From NCBI GenBank assembly GCA_016946835.1, contig JACVTC010000074.1:77501-117500 (forward strand): a DNA stretch of 40,000 nt. The letters run 5' to 3'. Both the position numbers and the translations under genes were made by a program. Source of the stretch: Neocallimastix lanati (nom. inval.). Taxonomy: Eukaryota > Neocallimastigomycota > Neocallimastigomycetes > Neocallimastigales > Neocallimastigaceae. The first letter of the stretch is position 1; every line of letters starts with the position of its first letter. Of this stretch, positions 10,433 through 21,700 are shown in pieces. The notes under the pieces were generated by a model. It made no database searches, was not told the DNA's origin, and was given only the letters and a program-made list of their open reading frames with translations.

Positions 10433-11401
10433 TGATACGGGGTGTCACTAAATACCTTGTATTTCCTATTAAATACTCTTAATAATAATAAAATAAAATT
10501 ATTATTAAATATTCTTATTAAAATCTTTTATTAATATCAAATATAATAAAAATTATTATTAAATATTCTTATAAATTTCTTTTATTAATATCAAATATAA
10601 TAAAAATTATTATTAAATATTCTTATTAAAATCTTTTATTAATATCAAATATAATAAAAATTATTATTAAATATTCTAATAAAAATATTTTATTAATATT
10701 AAATATAATAAAAATTATTACTAAATATTCTTATTAAAAATTATTTATAATTTAAATCATTATTAATTCTTATTTTTATATTAAGTATAATAAAAACCTA
10801 TTTCAATAAATATTTGATATAAAATACAGAATTATAAGTTTCTGTATAATATTTTCTAAACCTTTGAAATAAACTAAAAATAAATCAAAAATCAAAAATA
10901 AATTAAATCTTTATTAAAATAAAAATGAACTAAAATACAGAAGAATTCCAATAATAAAAATGATCTAAAATACAGAAAATATCAATTCTGTATAATTCTC
11001 CCTCTGAAAAACAATATCAAGAAGAAGCTACCGCCCGGAATGCCCTTCGTGATACAATCTCTAAATTAATTTTTTATATTTTAATTTAATAAATGTTATT
11101 TTTTTTTTTAAAAATAATTTAAAATAATAGTTAAAAATTAAAATAAAATAGTTATAATAGTTTTTTTTATATAAAGAATATATTAATAATAAATAAAATG
11201 TATTAAAATAAAAGTATAAAAAGAAGAATAAATTTCTTTCTTTTTAATACTGGGAACAAATAATTTTAATTTTAAATTTAAATAAAGAATATTTTAAAAA
11301 TTAATTTTTTTTCTTGTTTCCAAATTTATTTTTATAGTTATGTGTTAATATTTATTTTTTTTGTTTTGAATATCTTAGTATTTCAACCCCAGCCCGTATC
11401 A
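10433..11401 (+). repeat. Solo LTR of the E1 family (969 bp)
   Basis: It has the same TGATACGGG...CCCGTATCA ends as the E1 3' LTR and closely similar sequence, including the TATA box (11215-11223) and the GC-richer block (about 11025-11060). It is 137 bp shorter, mainly through fewer ~65 bp AT units at its 5' end. The flanks ATGTT (10428-10432) and TTGTT (11402-11406) match at four of five positions, so it is probably a solo LTR with an aged target duplication. Confidence 0.87.
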
Positions 11402-11778
11402 TTGTTGGTACGTTAGTTACTAAAATAGAATAAGTTATTAAAGATATAAGAAAATAAATAATTCTTTATTTATTTTATTATAATAGGTATAAGGTTTAAT
11501 TAGTATATAAAAATATAATATTAATAAAAATAATTTTAATTAATAGATAACCAATAAGAATTAAGATAAGTGTACATATAATAATTATTTAAATAAATTT
11601 TCTAATATTATTAAGTGTATGAATAATTACAATTATAATAAATTTGATAATAATATCTCAATGTATGAATTAATTATAATTTAAATAAATTTATAATTAT
11701 TATCAATAATTATAAAGACTAAGAAATAATAATTATTTATTAGTAAATAATTATTATTTTTTACATCCCGTATCAACA
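11402..11778. repeat. Remnant zone with truncated S-family tail
   Basis: Positions 11566-11765 are about 200 bp nearly identical to the last 201 bp of S2 (13972-14172), including a perfect 16 bp terminal hairpin and a TTACA end. The 5' part of that copy is missing or unrecognisable; 11402-11565 matches nothing else I can see. Positions 11767-11775 read CCCGTATCA, the end motif of the E1 LTR, suggesting further nested fragments. No gene is present. Confidence 0.7.
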
Positions 11779-13185
11779 TGGTACAGAACTGAAGAATTTT
11801 TATTATAAAATAATATGTTCTAATAATTAAAGAAAATTTTAAGTTCTATTCTATTATTCTAATCTATTATTCTAATTTAAAAATCTAAATACTAAACAAT
11901 TTAAACTAAAATAAATTATTCAAAATTAATTTAACCTAATATAAATAATTTAACTAACAACTATAATTATTAAAACTATTAACCAAACACTAAAAACCTT
12001 TAAACACTTAATACAAAACGTAAATTATTTTTTATTCTAACTTTATTTAAAATAAACTATTTTATTTTTATTATTTAATCTATTCTAACTTTATTATTTA
12101 AACTATACTAATTTATTATTTAAACTATTTAAATTTAATTATTTAAACTAATTTTATTTTAATTTAACTATCCAAATTTATCATTTAAACTCGAAAATAT
12201 CAAAAGAATAATATAATAATAAAGTTTTAAGAAAAAGAGAGAGAACTGAAGTATTGTACTACTTTGTTCTTTTTATACATTTAGAATAGTTATTTGATTG
12301 GATTAGAATAAAAATTTAATAATAAAAATTTAATAATAAAAATTTAATAATAAAATATAATAAACTATTAAAATATTATTAAGTATTATAATATAAAATA
12401 AAAATAATAATTAATACATTTTCTAATTTATTATAACTAAATTTATAATTATTTTAATATTTTAATATTTATTATTTAATTCCACTAATATTAATAAATT
12501 TTAATCTTGTTAAGATAATAACTGAATTTCAATTTCAATTTCAATAATTCAGTTATTTGAATTTCAATATTAATAATTAATAATATAATAATTATTATTA
12601 AAATATTTAGGAAATAATCTAGGCCAACTAATTGACTAAATATTATTAACATATTGAAATTAATATATAATTAATATATTAAATAATGTAAACACGTGAC
12701 TGTCATTAAATTAATTTCTACATATTATATTAATTATAAAATATAATATTTAGTTATATTCTTATATTTTATTTATATTAAATATTTATATTAGTTTATA
12801 TTATCAATATCAAACTTATATTAATACTATTACATATTCATATTAATAATTAATATTTTAATAATTAATTATTTTATATAAATACATGTTTAAATCTTTT
12901 GATTAATCCTTTGTAGGATTATTGTAATTTAAATTATAGTAATAATTATATAAAATAATAATGTAATAAATTATTATTAAAATTAAATAAAATTTATATT
13001 TTAAATAAAAACTTAATTATAAAATTTACTAATAACAATATGTTTAAATAAGAGTAAAATTAAATTATTAATTAATTACTATAATTTGGCATCTTGACCT
13101 AATCGTTAAGACCAAATTATCTTAAAACTTTGACAAATCTTTAATAATTATATATAATTTTAATTATTTTATTTGTTCCGTAACA
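11779..13185 (-). repeat. LTR-like element C2, inverted copy of C1 (1407 bp)
   Basis: On the minus strand it starts TGTTACGGAAC and ends GTTCTGTACCA, imperfect inverted ends (9 of 11). About 640 bp (12510-13130) is almost identical to C1 9095-9735 in reverse; the other half has diverged. A minus-strand TATA box (TATAAAAAG) lies at about 12269-12277, as expected for an LTR promoter. No open reading frame is present. A clear target duplication is not visible (left CAACA, right AGCAA). Confidence 0.65.
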
Positions 13186-13191
13186 AGCAAT

Positions 13192-14172
13192 TGTAATAAT
13201 CATACTAAGTTCTATCACTAAATATGATTATTAACTTCAACTTAATGACTAATTCATTAAGTTGAGAAATAAAAAATAAAAATAAAAACTTTACCTAAAA
13301 AGAGAGTTTATTATAAAATTAATTATAATAACAACACAAAAAGTAAAAGAAGGAATATTTAGATAAATTTGGTTTTAAGAAATATGTTTTTTGAATAAAA
13401 TGTTTTATTAATTTATTAAAATTTAAAATATAAAATTGCTATTATTATAACTATATTTTTATAATAATAACTCTTGATTTCTTAAAGGGAAATCAAGAGC
13501 CTTATTTATATTTTTTTATGGAAATAAGGTTAAATAAAAAGGTTTTCTAATCTTAAAAAATATCTTATCTAGAAAAAGATTAGAAGAAAAAACTAGATAA
13601 GTTTTTTGATCGACATTCTATTCATATCGATCATCGTATATATTAAGTAAAACCAAATATATTATTTTATATTTGGATAAAACCTTAATATATCGATTTC
13701 CTAAATTTTAATTTAGATCATCTAATAAAAGGAAAAATCAATAATAACCGGAATGATCTAAATTATTCTATTCTATCTTTCTAAATATTATTTTTAAAAT
13801 CTAATCTAAACTTATTAACATAAAACTATCTTTAAACTAGAATACAGAATTATAAAAAATACAGAAACTTATTAATTGTTCTTTTAAATGTACAATGTAA
13901 AAAATAAATAAAACTAATGTTTACATTAACTTGATAATTAAATGAATAACTAAATAAAATTAATAATATTAATAAGTGTACATATAATAATTATTTAAAT
14001 AAATTTTCTAATATTATTTAAGTGTATGAATAATTACAATTATAATAAATTTGATAATAATATCTCAATGTATGAATTAATTATAATTTAAATAAATTTA
14101 TAATTATTATCAATAATTATAAAGACTAAGAAATAATAATTATTTATTAGTAAATAATTATTATTTCTTACA
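13192..14172 (+). repeat. Solo LTR S2 (981 bp), target site split by S3
   Basis: It starts TGTAATAAT and ends TTTCTTACA. The left target duplication is GCAAT (13187-13191). The right copy is completed only after removing S3, where GCAAT reads at 14970-14974. It carries the same hairpin series as S1 and S3: 13195-13232, 13238-13264, 13306-13332, 13471-13499, an interleaved pair at 13545-13601, 13607-13633, 13638-13693 with inner stem 13653-13676, and a 16 bp end hairpin before the final TTACA. It is non-coding. Confidence 0.88.
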
Positions 14173-14175
14173 GCA

Positions 14176-14967
14176 TGTAAGAAATTGATATAAATTTTTA
14201 TAATTTATTTCTATTTCTTATTAATTAATAATTATTTCATAATTATTATTCTTTAAAAAAATTTATTTCATTTAAAAACAATTATACCAATTAATGTATT
14301 AATTGTTATATGAAAAAATTTATTTAATATAACTTCTGTATTATTTCATAGAAAAAATGTATTTAATAAAATTTCTGCATTATTTTATCCTTCTCTTTTT
14401 TATCCTTTTTCTTTTTAATTCTTTTAGTTATTAAAATCGGTTATTAAAGTTTTTCCGATTAATTATAATTGGTTTTATTTAATAACACAATGATCAATAA
14501 GTATAGATTATTGATCAAAAATCTTTCCAGTTTTTTCTTCTAATCTTTTTCTGGAAAGAATCATTGTTAAGATTAGAAAAATACATTTATTTTTGTAAAA
14601 ATATAAATAGCTGTTGATTTTCGTCTTTAGAAAATCAAGAGTTATTATTTTAAGAAAAATATAATAACAATAAAAGACATTAATATTTCAATTAATATAA
14701 AATAGTTATTTTAAAATTTGTCAAAAAAAAAAATAATAAAATATTTAATAATAAAATAGATTAATAAAGTTCTTTTGATAAAAACATATTTTATTTCTCA
14801 TTCATTTAAGGTCTATTATATTTTCTTATAATAAACTCTAATTTTAAAGATAAGTATTAAATTCTTATTTTTATTTTAATTTTTATTTTACTTTTTTATT
14901 TAATCTTAATAGTTTAGTTAATATTAATTATAAATAATAATTTCTATAATTTATAGAAATTATTACA
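14176..14967 (-). repeat. Solo LTR S3, inverted and nested in the S2 target site (792 bp)
   Basis: Read on the minus strand it starts TGTAATAATTTC and ends ATTTCTTACA. It is flanked by a perfect 5 bp duplication CAGCA (14171-14175 and 14968-14972), which overlaps the last two bases of S2 and the first three of S2's duplication, so S3 is younger than S2. It has the same family of hairpins: 14936-14964, 14811-14836, 14611-14641, an interleaved pair at 14522-14578, 14491-14517, and 14440-14486 with an inner CC..GG stem. It is non-coding. Confidence 0.88.
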
Positions 14968-14974
14968 CAGCAAT

Positions 14975-15542
14975 TGAAACAGATTGAAAATAAAGTTAAT
15001 TTAGTAATTTCTTACTAAAAGTCTTTATTCTCATGTTCAAATATAACTAGATATACTAGTTAATAAAAAAAAGATAAAAGTAATTTTAATTTTATTTTAA
15101 TATTTTATTAAGTAACTTAAAATAATTAAATCAATTAGTTATTGATTCATTAATACAATTTGTTTTATTAAAATTATCATTTATTAAAAATAATCATTTT
15201 AAAATATTATTATTAATATTATCTAATTTTTATAATGGCTAATTAGGAACAATTTTTAAAACTATTAATTTTTATTTCTATTTATATTAATTTTTATATT
15301 TATACTCTGTTTATAAATAATAAATTAACTATTAATAATAAACAATTAAATAAACAATTATTGTTTATTTTATATTATTTTAATCTAATTATTATTAATT
15401 GTGTATTATTTAAATATTTAATATTTTTATAATTTAAATGTTTATAATCTAAAAATTAATTACTTTATTATAATTTAATTATTTATTATTTTTAAATTCC
15501 GTTTTATAATTATTTTTAATTTTTAATTTTCATTCTTTATCA
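14975..15542 (-). repeat. 3' LTR of the TRIM-like element (568 bp)
   Basis: Direct repeat of 17013-17580 with the same length and no difference that I could find. On the minus strand it begins TGATAAAG and ends CTGTTTCA. Confidence 0.9.
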
Positions 15543-16115
15543 ATTTCTCACCCCTTAAGATATAACTTCGTCCCATGAAGTTATTATGGATAAAGAAAAT
15601 AGTTTATAAAGAATGAAATATATTTTTACCATATCTAAAGGTCTTTTATAGGTTCATTATTTTTCTTATTGTAATTGATTTTCTTTTGTTTTACTTTTAA
15701 TTAATTAATCTTCTTATTCAAATATTGCTTTAGATTTGTCCTCCATTAATATAGATTTTAATTTAATATTACATCATAATCTCTTATAATATTTATTATT
15801 CTATTAGATTTATCCACAAAAATATCCACAGTATTATTTACACTATTTTGGTATATATTTTTATATTCCATTAATATTTAAATTAGCTTTAAAGGTTAAA
15901 GACTATCCACAGTTTGTAATAGAATTTTTTTTTTTTTTTATTATAATTTAAAGTTGCTTTAATTTTCCGTAATAAAGGATAACTACATCTTTTTAATCCA
16001 CTTTCAAAAAGATTATTATAAGTAAAAAAATCATTTCTGAGTAGAAAATTCATTAAAATTCTTTAATATCTGCTATAAAGATAACTTTCTTTGGTAGATT
16101 TTATTTTTATATTTA

Positions 16116-16147
<32 letters not shown>

Positions 16148-17012
16148 AATTTTATAATATAATATTCTACATATAGACTTATTATATATTATATTATAAT
16201 TATTTATTATAATATTTAAAATTTATATTATAATTATTTGTTCTAAATGGAGATATTATAATATTTTATGTATAGACTACTTTATATTATAATTTTTATG
16301 TTTTAAATTATTTTCAAAAAATATATATATATTAAAAATATTTATTATAAATTGTTCATGAAAAATTTTACTTTTCAATTAAATTTTATAATATGTTATT
16401 TTAAATATATTAAATTATATACTAATAATATTTTACAATATATTCTAATATATAGTGTAATAATTTTAATTTTATATTTTTATATATTATAATATTTATT
16501 AAATTTTTAATTATAATATTTTTTTTTATAATATACTATTAATTTGTAAATATTATTTTTATTATTAATATATATATATATAATTATTATAATTAAGCTG
16601 TTGGAAATATATAGGGTATTTCACATCATAATTTAATAATTAATATAATAATCTATTATTAATCTGTTGGGAATATATAGAGTATTTCACATTTAATAAT
16701 ATTGATTATTGCATTTATATTTTTAATTTTAATAATATTTATTTTGTATATCAATTTGCTATTATAATTAATTTTTATAAATTCTATAATTCTTATAAAA
16801 ATATTTTTATTAATTATTGACATTTTTATATATTGTTTGATTGTAATTTATTAGTTAGTTTATAGTCATTCAATTTTATTTAATAATTTTTATTATACTT
16901 ATTCAATTTTGGTTAAAACTATAAGTGAATCTTGGGGAACAGAGAGCTTATAGACTTCCCTCCGACCTTAGGTTTAGCTACTATTAGTAGATATATTTGG
17001 ATTCTCCACCAT
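15543..17012 (-). other. Non-coding interior of the TRIM-like element
   Basis: No open frame of note. It contains a T run (16116-16143) and a 29 bp direct repeat CTGTTGG(A/G)AATATATAG(G/A)GTATTTCACAT at 16598-16626 and 16664-16692. A GC-richer block (about 16925-17011) lies next to the primer-binding site and would be the leader of the RNA, a likely place for packaging signals. Confidence 0.75.
16999..17011 (-). promoter_or_regulatory. Primer-binding site of the TRIM-like element
   Basis: TGGTGGAGAATCC on the minus strand, one base inside the 5' LTR. TGG pairs with tRNA CCA ends. It agrees with the E2 site in its first ten bases. The primer tRNA is not identified. Confidence 0.75.
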
Positions 17013-17580
17013 TGAAACAGATTGAAAATAAAGTTAATTTAGTAATTTCTTACTAAAAGTCTTTATTCTCATGTTCAAATATAACTAGATATACTAGTTA
17101 ATAAAAAAAAGATAAAAGTAATTTTAATTTTATTTTAATATTTTATTAAGTAACTTAAAATAATTAAATCAATTAGTTATTGATTCATTAATACAATTTG
17201 TTTTATTAAAATTATCATTTATTAAAAATAATCATTTTAAAATATTATTATTAATATTATCTAATTTTTATAATGGCTAATTAGGAACAATTTTTAAAAC
17301 TATTAATTTTTATTTCTATTTATATTAATTTTTATATTTATACTCTGTTTATAAATAATAAATTAACTATTAATAATAAACAATTAAATAAACAATTATT
17401 GTTTATTTTATATTATTTTAATCTAATTATTATTAATTGTGTATTATTTAAATATTTAATATTTTTATAATTTAAATGTTTATAATCTAAAAATTAATTA
17501 CTTTATTATAATTTAATTATTTATTATTTTTAAATTCCGTTTTATAATTATTTTTAATTTTTAATTTTCATTCTTTATCA
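17013..17580 (-). repeat. 5' LTR of the TRIM-like element (568 bp)
   Basis: Identical by eye to 14975-15542. Its right end TTTATCA abuts CAAT, and its last A forms the first base of the E2 target duplication. Confidence 0.9.
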
Positions 17581-17584
17581 CAAT

Positions 17585-18214
17585 AATAAGTTTAAGGTAT
17601 TATTTATTTTATTTTCTTAAACTTATTTTATATCGTTTTACCTTGTTTTATTTTAACAAGTTTTACCGATATTTAATATTTAAATTTACTTAATTATTTT
17701 AAAAAAAATGTTTTATTAAAAATTTATATAATATTTAATCTATATATTAAATATTATAATTCTTTTTATAAATAATTAAAATAGTTAAATACTATAATAT
17801 AAATAATATAGTTTATAACTTTATATATTTGTTATAATAATAATTTTTATTTAATATTTTTATAGTTGATTATACAACGTTGAGAAATATTTTTAATTGT
17901 TAAAATTCATTATTTTTCTAAATAAATTCTCTTAATAAATTTCATAATTATTTTATAAATTCATTTCTAAAGAACTAATTATTCCATATAAAAAATTTTA
18001 TATTTATATTATTATAGTTGGTGTAACTATATTTTCCAATCAAATGTATATAAATATTATTATTAAATAATATTATTATAATAATAAAAATTATTATAAT
18101 TATTTAATATTATGAACAAGATTATTATTAAGTTATTACTATTTAATTATTTTAATATTTAAAATATTATAAAATCTTTTACTATTTCTTAATATATATT
18201 ATTATTATTTATCA
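17585..18214 (-). repeat. 3' LTR of E2 (630 bp)
   Basis: Direct repeat of 23865-24494. On the minus strand it begins TGATAAATAATAAT and ends CTTATT rather than the common CA. Confidence 0.9.
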
Positions 18215-18231
18215 AGTTTTCCTCCCATAAG
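18215..18231 (-). promoter_or_regulatory. Polypurine tract of E2
   Basis: CTTATGGGAGGAAAACT on the minus strand, immediately before the 3' LTR. The preceding bases (GTTATATC) are shared with the TRIM-like element. Confidence 0.8.
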
Positions 18232-18308
18232 ATATAACTTATATCTGAAAAGAATAATAAATAATAATAATAAGGAAAAATATAAATTTAAGGTTGTTAA
18301 AATTTAAA

Positions 18309-18357
<49 letters not shown>

Positions 18358-18650
18358 AAATATAGTAAAAAAAATTAAAAAAAATAAATGAAATAATTTT
18401 AATAATAAAATTTTTTTTTTTTTTTTTTTTTTTTATAAAAATATAATAATAAAAAATTAAAAAAATAAATGAAATAATTTTAATAATAAATATTTTTTTT
18501 TTTTTTTTCTGGTTTGTTTTGTTTTGTCTTGTTTTCATATAAATGTATTATTGATGAAATAATTGATATTAATAAGGATATTTTATTAATTTATAATAAT
18601 ATTACTGAAATTTTCAAATAAAAATATAAGTTTCTGATAATATTGGATAT

Positions 18651-18691
<41 letters not shown>

Positions 18692-18758
18692 AAAAATAAA
18701 GTGATCTCAAAAGTAATTTCAATTTAAAATTTATTTTTATTTATTATTATTTTTTTTT
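18232..18758 (-). repeat. 3' untranslated zone of E2 with duplicated homopolymer unit
   Basis: Between pol and the polypurine tract lies low-complexity DNA. It has T runs on the + strand (about 18313-18353, 18411-18434, 18493-18509, 18652-18687) and a ~80 bp AT-rich unit containing AAATGAAATAATTTTAATAA that occurs twice in tandem. In the element RNA these are long A runs. No gene is present. Confidence 0.75.
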
Positions 18759-21700
18759 TTATATTGATACTAAGTACGGTTTGACATTTTTTATATGTAT
18801 GTTACGTTCTAAAATTTTATGTGTGTCAATTGTTTCTAGAACTAAGGTATTATATTTTGATGCTTTTAAAACTTTATATGGTCCTAAGAAAAATGGATCT
18901 AATTTTTTTCTTCCTATGTAGCGAACAAGCACTAAATCTCCTGGCTTATATTTATGATTCATATTATCTCTTGCTTTACTTCTTTGTGACCAGTAGGCAT
19001 GAGCTTTTTTAATATTTTCCATAGCTTCTTTAACCCATTTTTGATGTAAAATGAATCTTCTTAAATTGTATTCTTCATTAGTTTCGTTTTTAGCTTTGTT
19101 GATATCGGAAATTACTACACTAAGAGGCCATAAATCTTTCCTTCCATAGAGAAGTTCGAAACTACTGAATCCAGTAACACTAGATCTTGTAGTACGAAGA
19201 GCCCATAAAGAAGCAGGAATATAATCATCCCAATTTTCTTGATTGAAACAAAGGTGTCTTAGTATTTTAATTATTTCTCTGTTTCTATTTTCTACCTGTC
19301 CATTAGCTTCAGGATGATGTGGAGCTACAAATTGTACCCATGAACCATATAAGTCTATCATTGTTTTTGTAATATCAGATGAAAACTGCGGACCATTATC
19401 AGTTACAATTATTTCTGGAACACCGTGTCTTGCAAAGACATCCTTTAAAAAATATATTACGTCTTGACTTTCAATATTTTTTAGTGGCATAGCCTCAACC
19501 CATTTTGTTGTATAATCTACGAGTACAATTAAATATTGGTTTCCTTTATTTGTAATAGGGAGAGGACCAACTATGTCAAGGCCAACTCTAACAAATGGTC
19601 TTTCGACTGGAGTGGGAATATTTGAAAGATTTTTAGTAATCGGTTTTGGACGGTAGCATTGACAACGTAAGCATGATTTAACACATTTATCAATATCTTT
19701 ATACATACCAGGCCAGTAATAAGCTTCTTTCAACCTAGAAAGTGTTTTTTCTACACCTTCATGGCCTACAAGATGAGCTTTACGGATTAGAGAAGATTTA
19801 ACATCCTCATCTTCAATAACTTTAAGGAGTTTCCCAGATTTGTCATGAAAAACAAGAGAACCATCATAAAATGAGTAATTCTTTTTAACATATTCTAATA
19901 TTTTAGGAGGAGCAAATGAGGAAACGTCATTACTTTCATCATTACTAAGAATAGAGTGAATGGTATTAATTTTCAAATGTTGTGAAGAGGGAATACGAGA
20001 AAGAGCATCAGCGAAAACGTTATTCTTACCCTTATCATAAATAAGGTCAACTCGAAATTCGTTAAAAATGGCAATCCATCTAAAATGACGATCTTTATTA
20101 GGAATACTGTTATAAAAGAAACCTACAAGAGGTTTATGATCAGTAAAAAGTTTTACAGGAAAGGGAGAAGCAGAGATATAAGAACGAAATTTTTTTAAAG
20201 CGAAAATAACGGCAATACCTTCTTTTTCCGTAACTGAGTATCTAGTTTCAGCATTTTTGAGACAACGACTAACACAATAAATTGGAAATTCTAACTTGGA
20301 CGAGTCTTGAATTTGTAAAAGAACAGCACCGACTGCATACGAGGACGCGTCTGTACGAATAATAAGTGGACGGTTTGGGTCAGGATATTTAAGCACAGAA
20401 TTGGAACAAATTGCCTTTTTAAGATTTTCGAAAGCTTCAGAATGAATATTAGTCCATACAAAAGGAACTTTGGGACTTGTAAGTTTATATAAACAATTAG
20501 AGAAACCAGCGAAGTTAGGAATAAACTTACGATAATAACTAATAAGTCCGAGGAAAGAACGAAGCTGAGAAACATCTTTAGGTATGTCCCAGGACATGAT
20601 GGCTAAAACTTTTGAAGGAACAGGTTTAATACCTTCACCAGTAAGCATATGACCTAAAACTTCAACAGAATGCTTACAAAAAGAACATTTATCAATATTG
20701 ATAGAAAATTTATTGTCACGAAGGATTTTAAAAAGTTTTTCTAAATCCTTTAAGTGTTGTTCCAACGTGGGAGAATATACAAGAATATCGTCCATGTAAA
20801 CAAACAAGCAGACACCAATGAGAGGCATAAGAATTCGATTCATTTCTCTTTGAAATGTTGCAGGAGCGTTGGTTAATCCGAATGGCATAACTTTAAAATT
20901 GAAGTTACCGTATTTGGTTGTAAAGGCAGTTTTTTCAATATCCCTAGGATTCATTGGAATTTGATGAAAACCAGAGAAGAGATCAATAGCAGAAAAATAT
21001 TTAGCACCGAATACTGATTCTAATAGTTCATCAATAAAGGGTAATGCATATGCGTCTTTGATAGTGATTTGATTTAACCTTCTGTAATCTACACACATAC
21101 GCCATTTACCATTTTTCTTTCTTACGAGAATAACGGGAAAAGACCATGGTGAGTGTGACGGTTCAATTAATCCATGCTTCAACAGTTTTATAATTTCTTC
21201 TTTGAGAGCATTAGATTGTTCTAAAGAGGTTTTATAAGGTCTCATTTTAATTGGTTTATTGTTTGTTAGTTCAATGGAGTGTGGTTCAGCTTTAGCGACA
21301 GAAACATCATCAATAGAATTGATTAAAACATCTTTATATTCATTAATTAAATTATTTAATTTTTTGTTATCAATATTTTTAAGTTCAATATCATTATCTG
21401 AACGTTTTGAAAGAGTAAGTAGTTCATTAGTACTATTACATATAGAGATTCTGTATAATCTGTTTCCAGGAATAGTAATATCCGTAGGATGGGCAACAAG
21501 AACTGGTCCAGAATCAGTTTTTTTGTATAAGGCATCGTCGTCAGGATCAATATATAAACGATAATCCTTATGAACTTGGCGACCAATAATAATATCGTAA
21601 GAAGTGTCATCATCATCTAAAATGTAGAAAGGAACATTAATATCTAAATTTTCAAATTTTAAACATAGATGGACGACCTGATCTGAGGAAATAATCTGTT

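Larger units (their letters stand above)
14975..17580 (-). mobile_element. Non-autonomous LTR element (TRIM-like)
   Basis: Two 568 bp direct repeats that look identical (14975-15542 and 17013-17580) enclose about 1470 bp without a gene. The ends are TG..CA, flanked by CAAT on both sides (14971-14974 and 17581-17584). Orientation is minus: a primer-binding site TGGTGGAGAATCC follows the right LTR (17011 down to 16999), and a purine-rich tract CTTAAGGGGTGAGAAAT precedes the left LTR (15559-15543). Both signals match those of E2, so E2-type proteins probably mobilise it. The identical LTRs suggest a recent insertion. Confidence 0.87.

Noticed and set aside
11767-11775. CCCGTATCA as the end of another E1 LTR
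   Set aside because: Only nine bases match and the sequence before it belongs to the S-type tail, so it cannot be assigned with confidence.
8199-14967. S elements as DNA transposons or MITEs because of inverted ends
   Set aside because: TG..CA ends, 5 bp duplications and lengths of 800-980 bp fit solo LTRs better, although no internal region was found here.
18239-18538. Lys/Ile/Phe-rich minus-strand frame
   Set aside because: It reads through homopolymer runs in the E2 3' untranslated zone and has no conserved motif.
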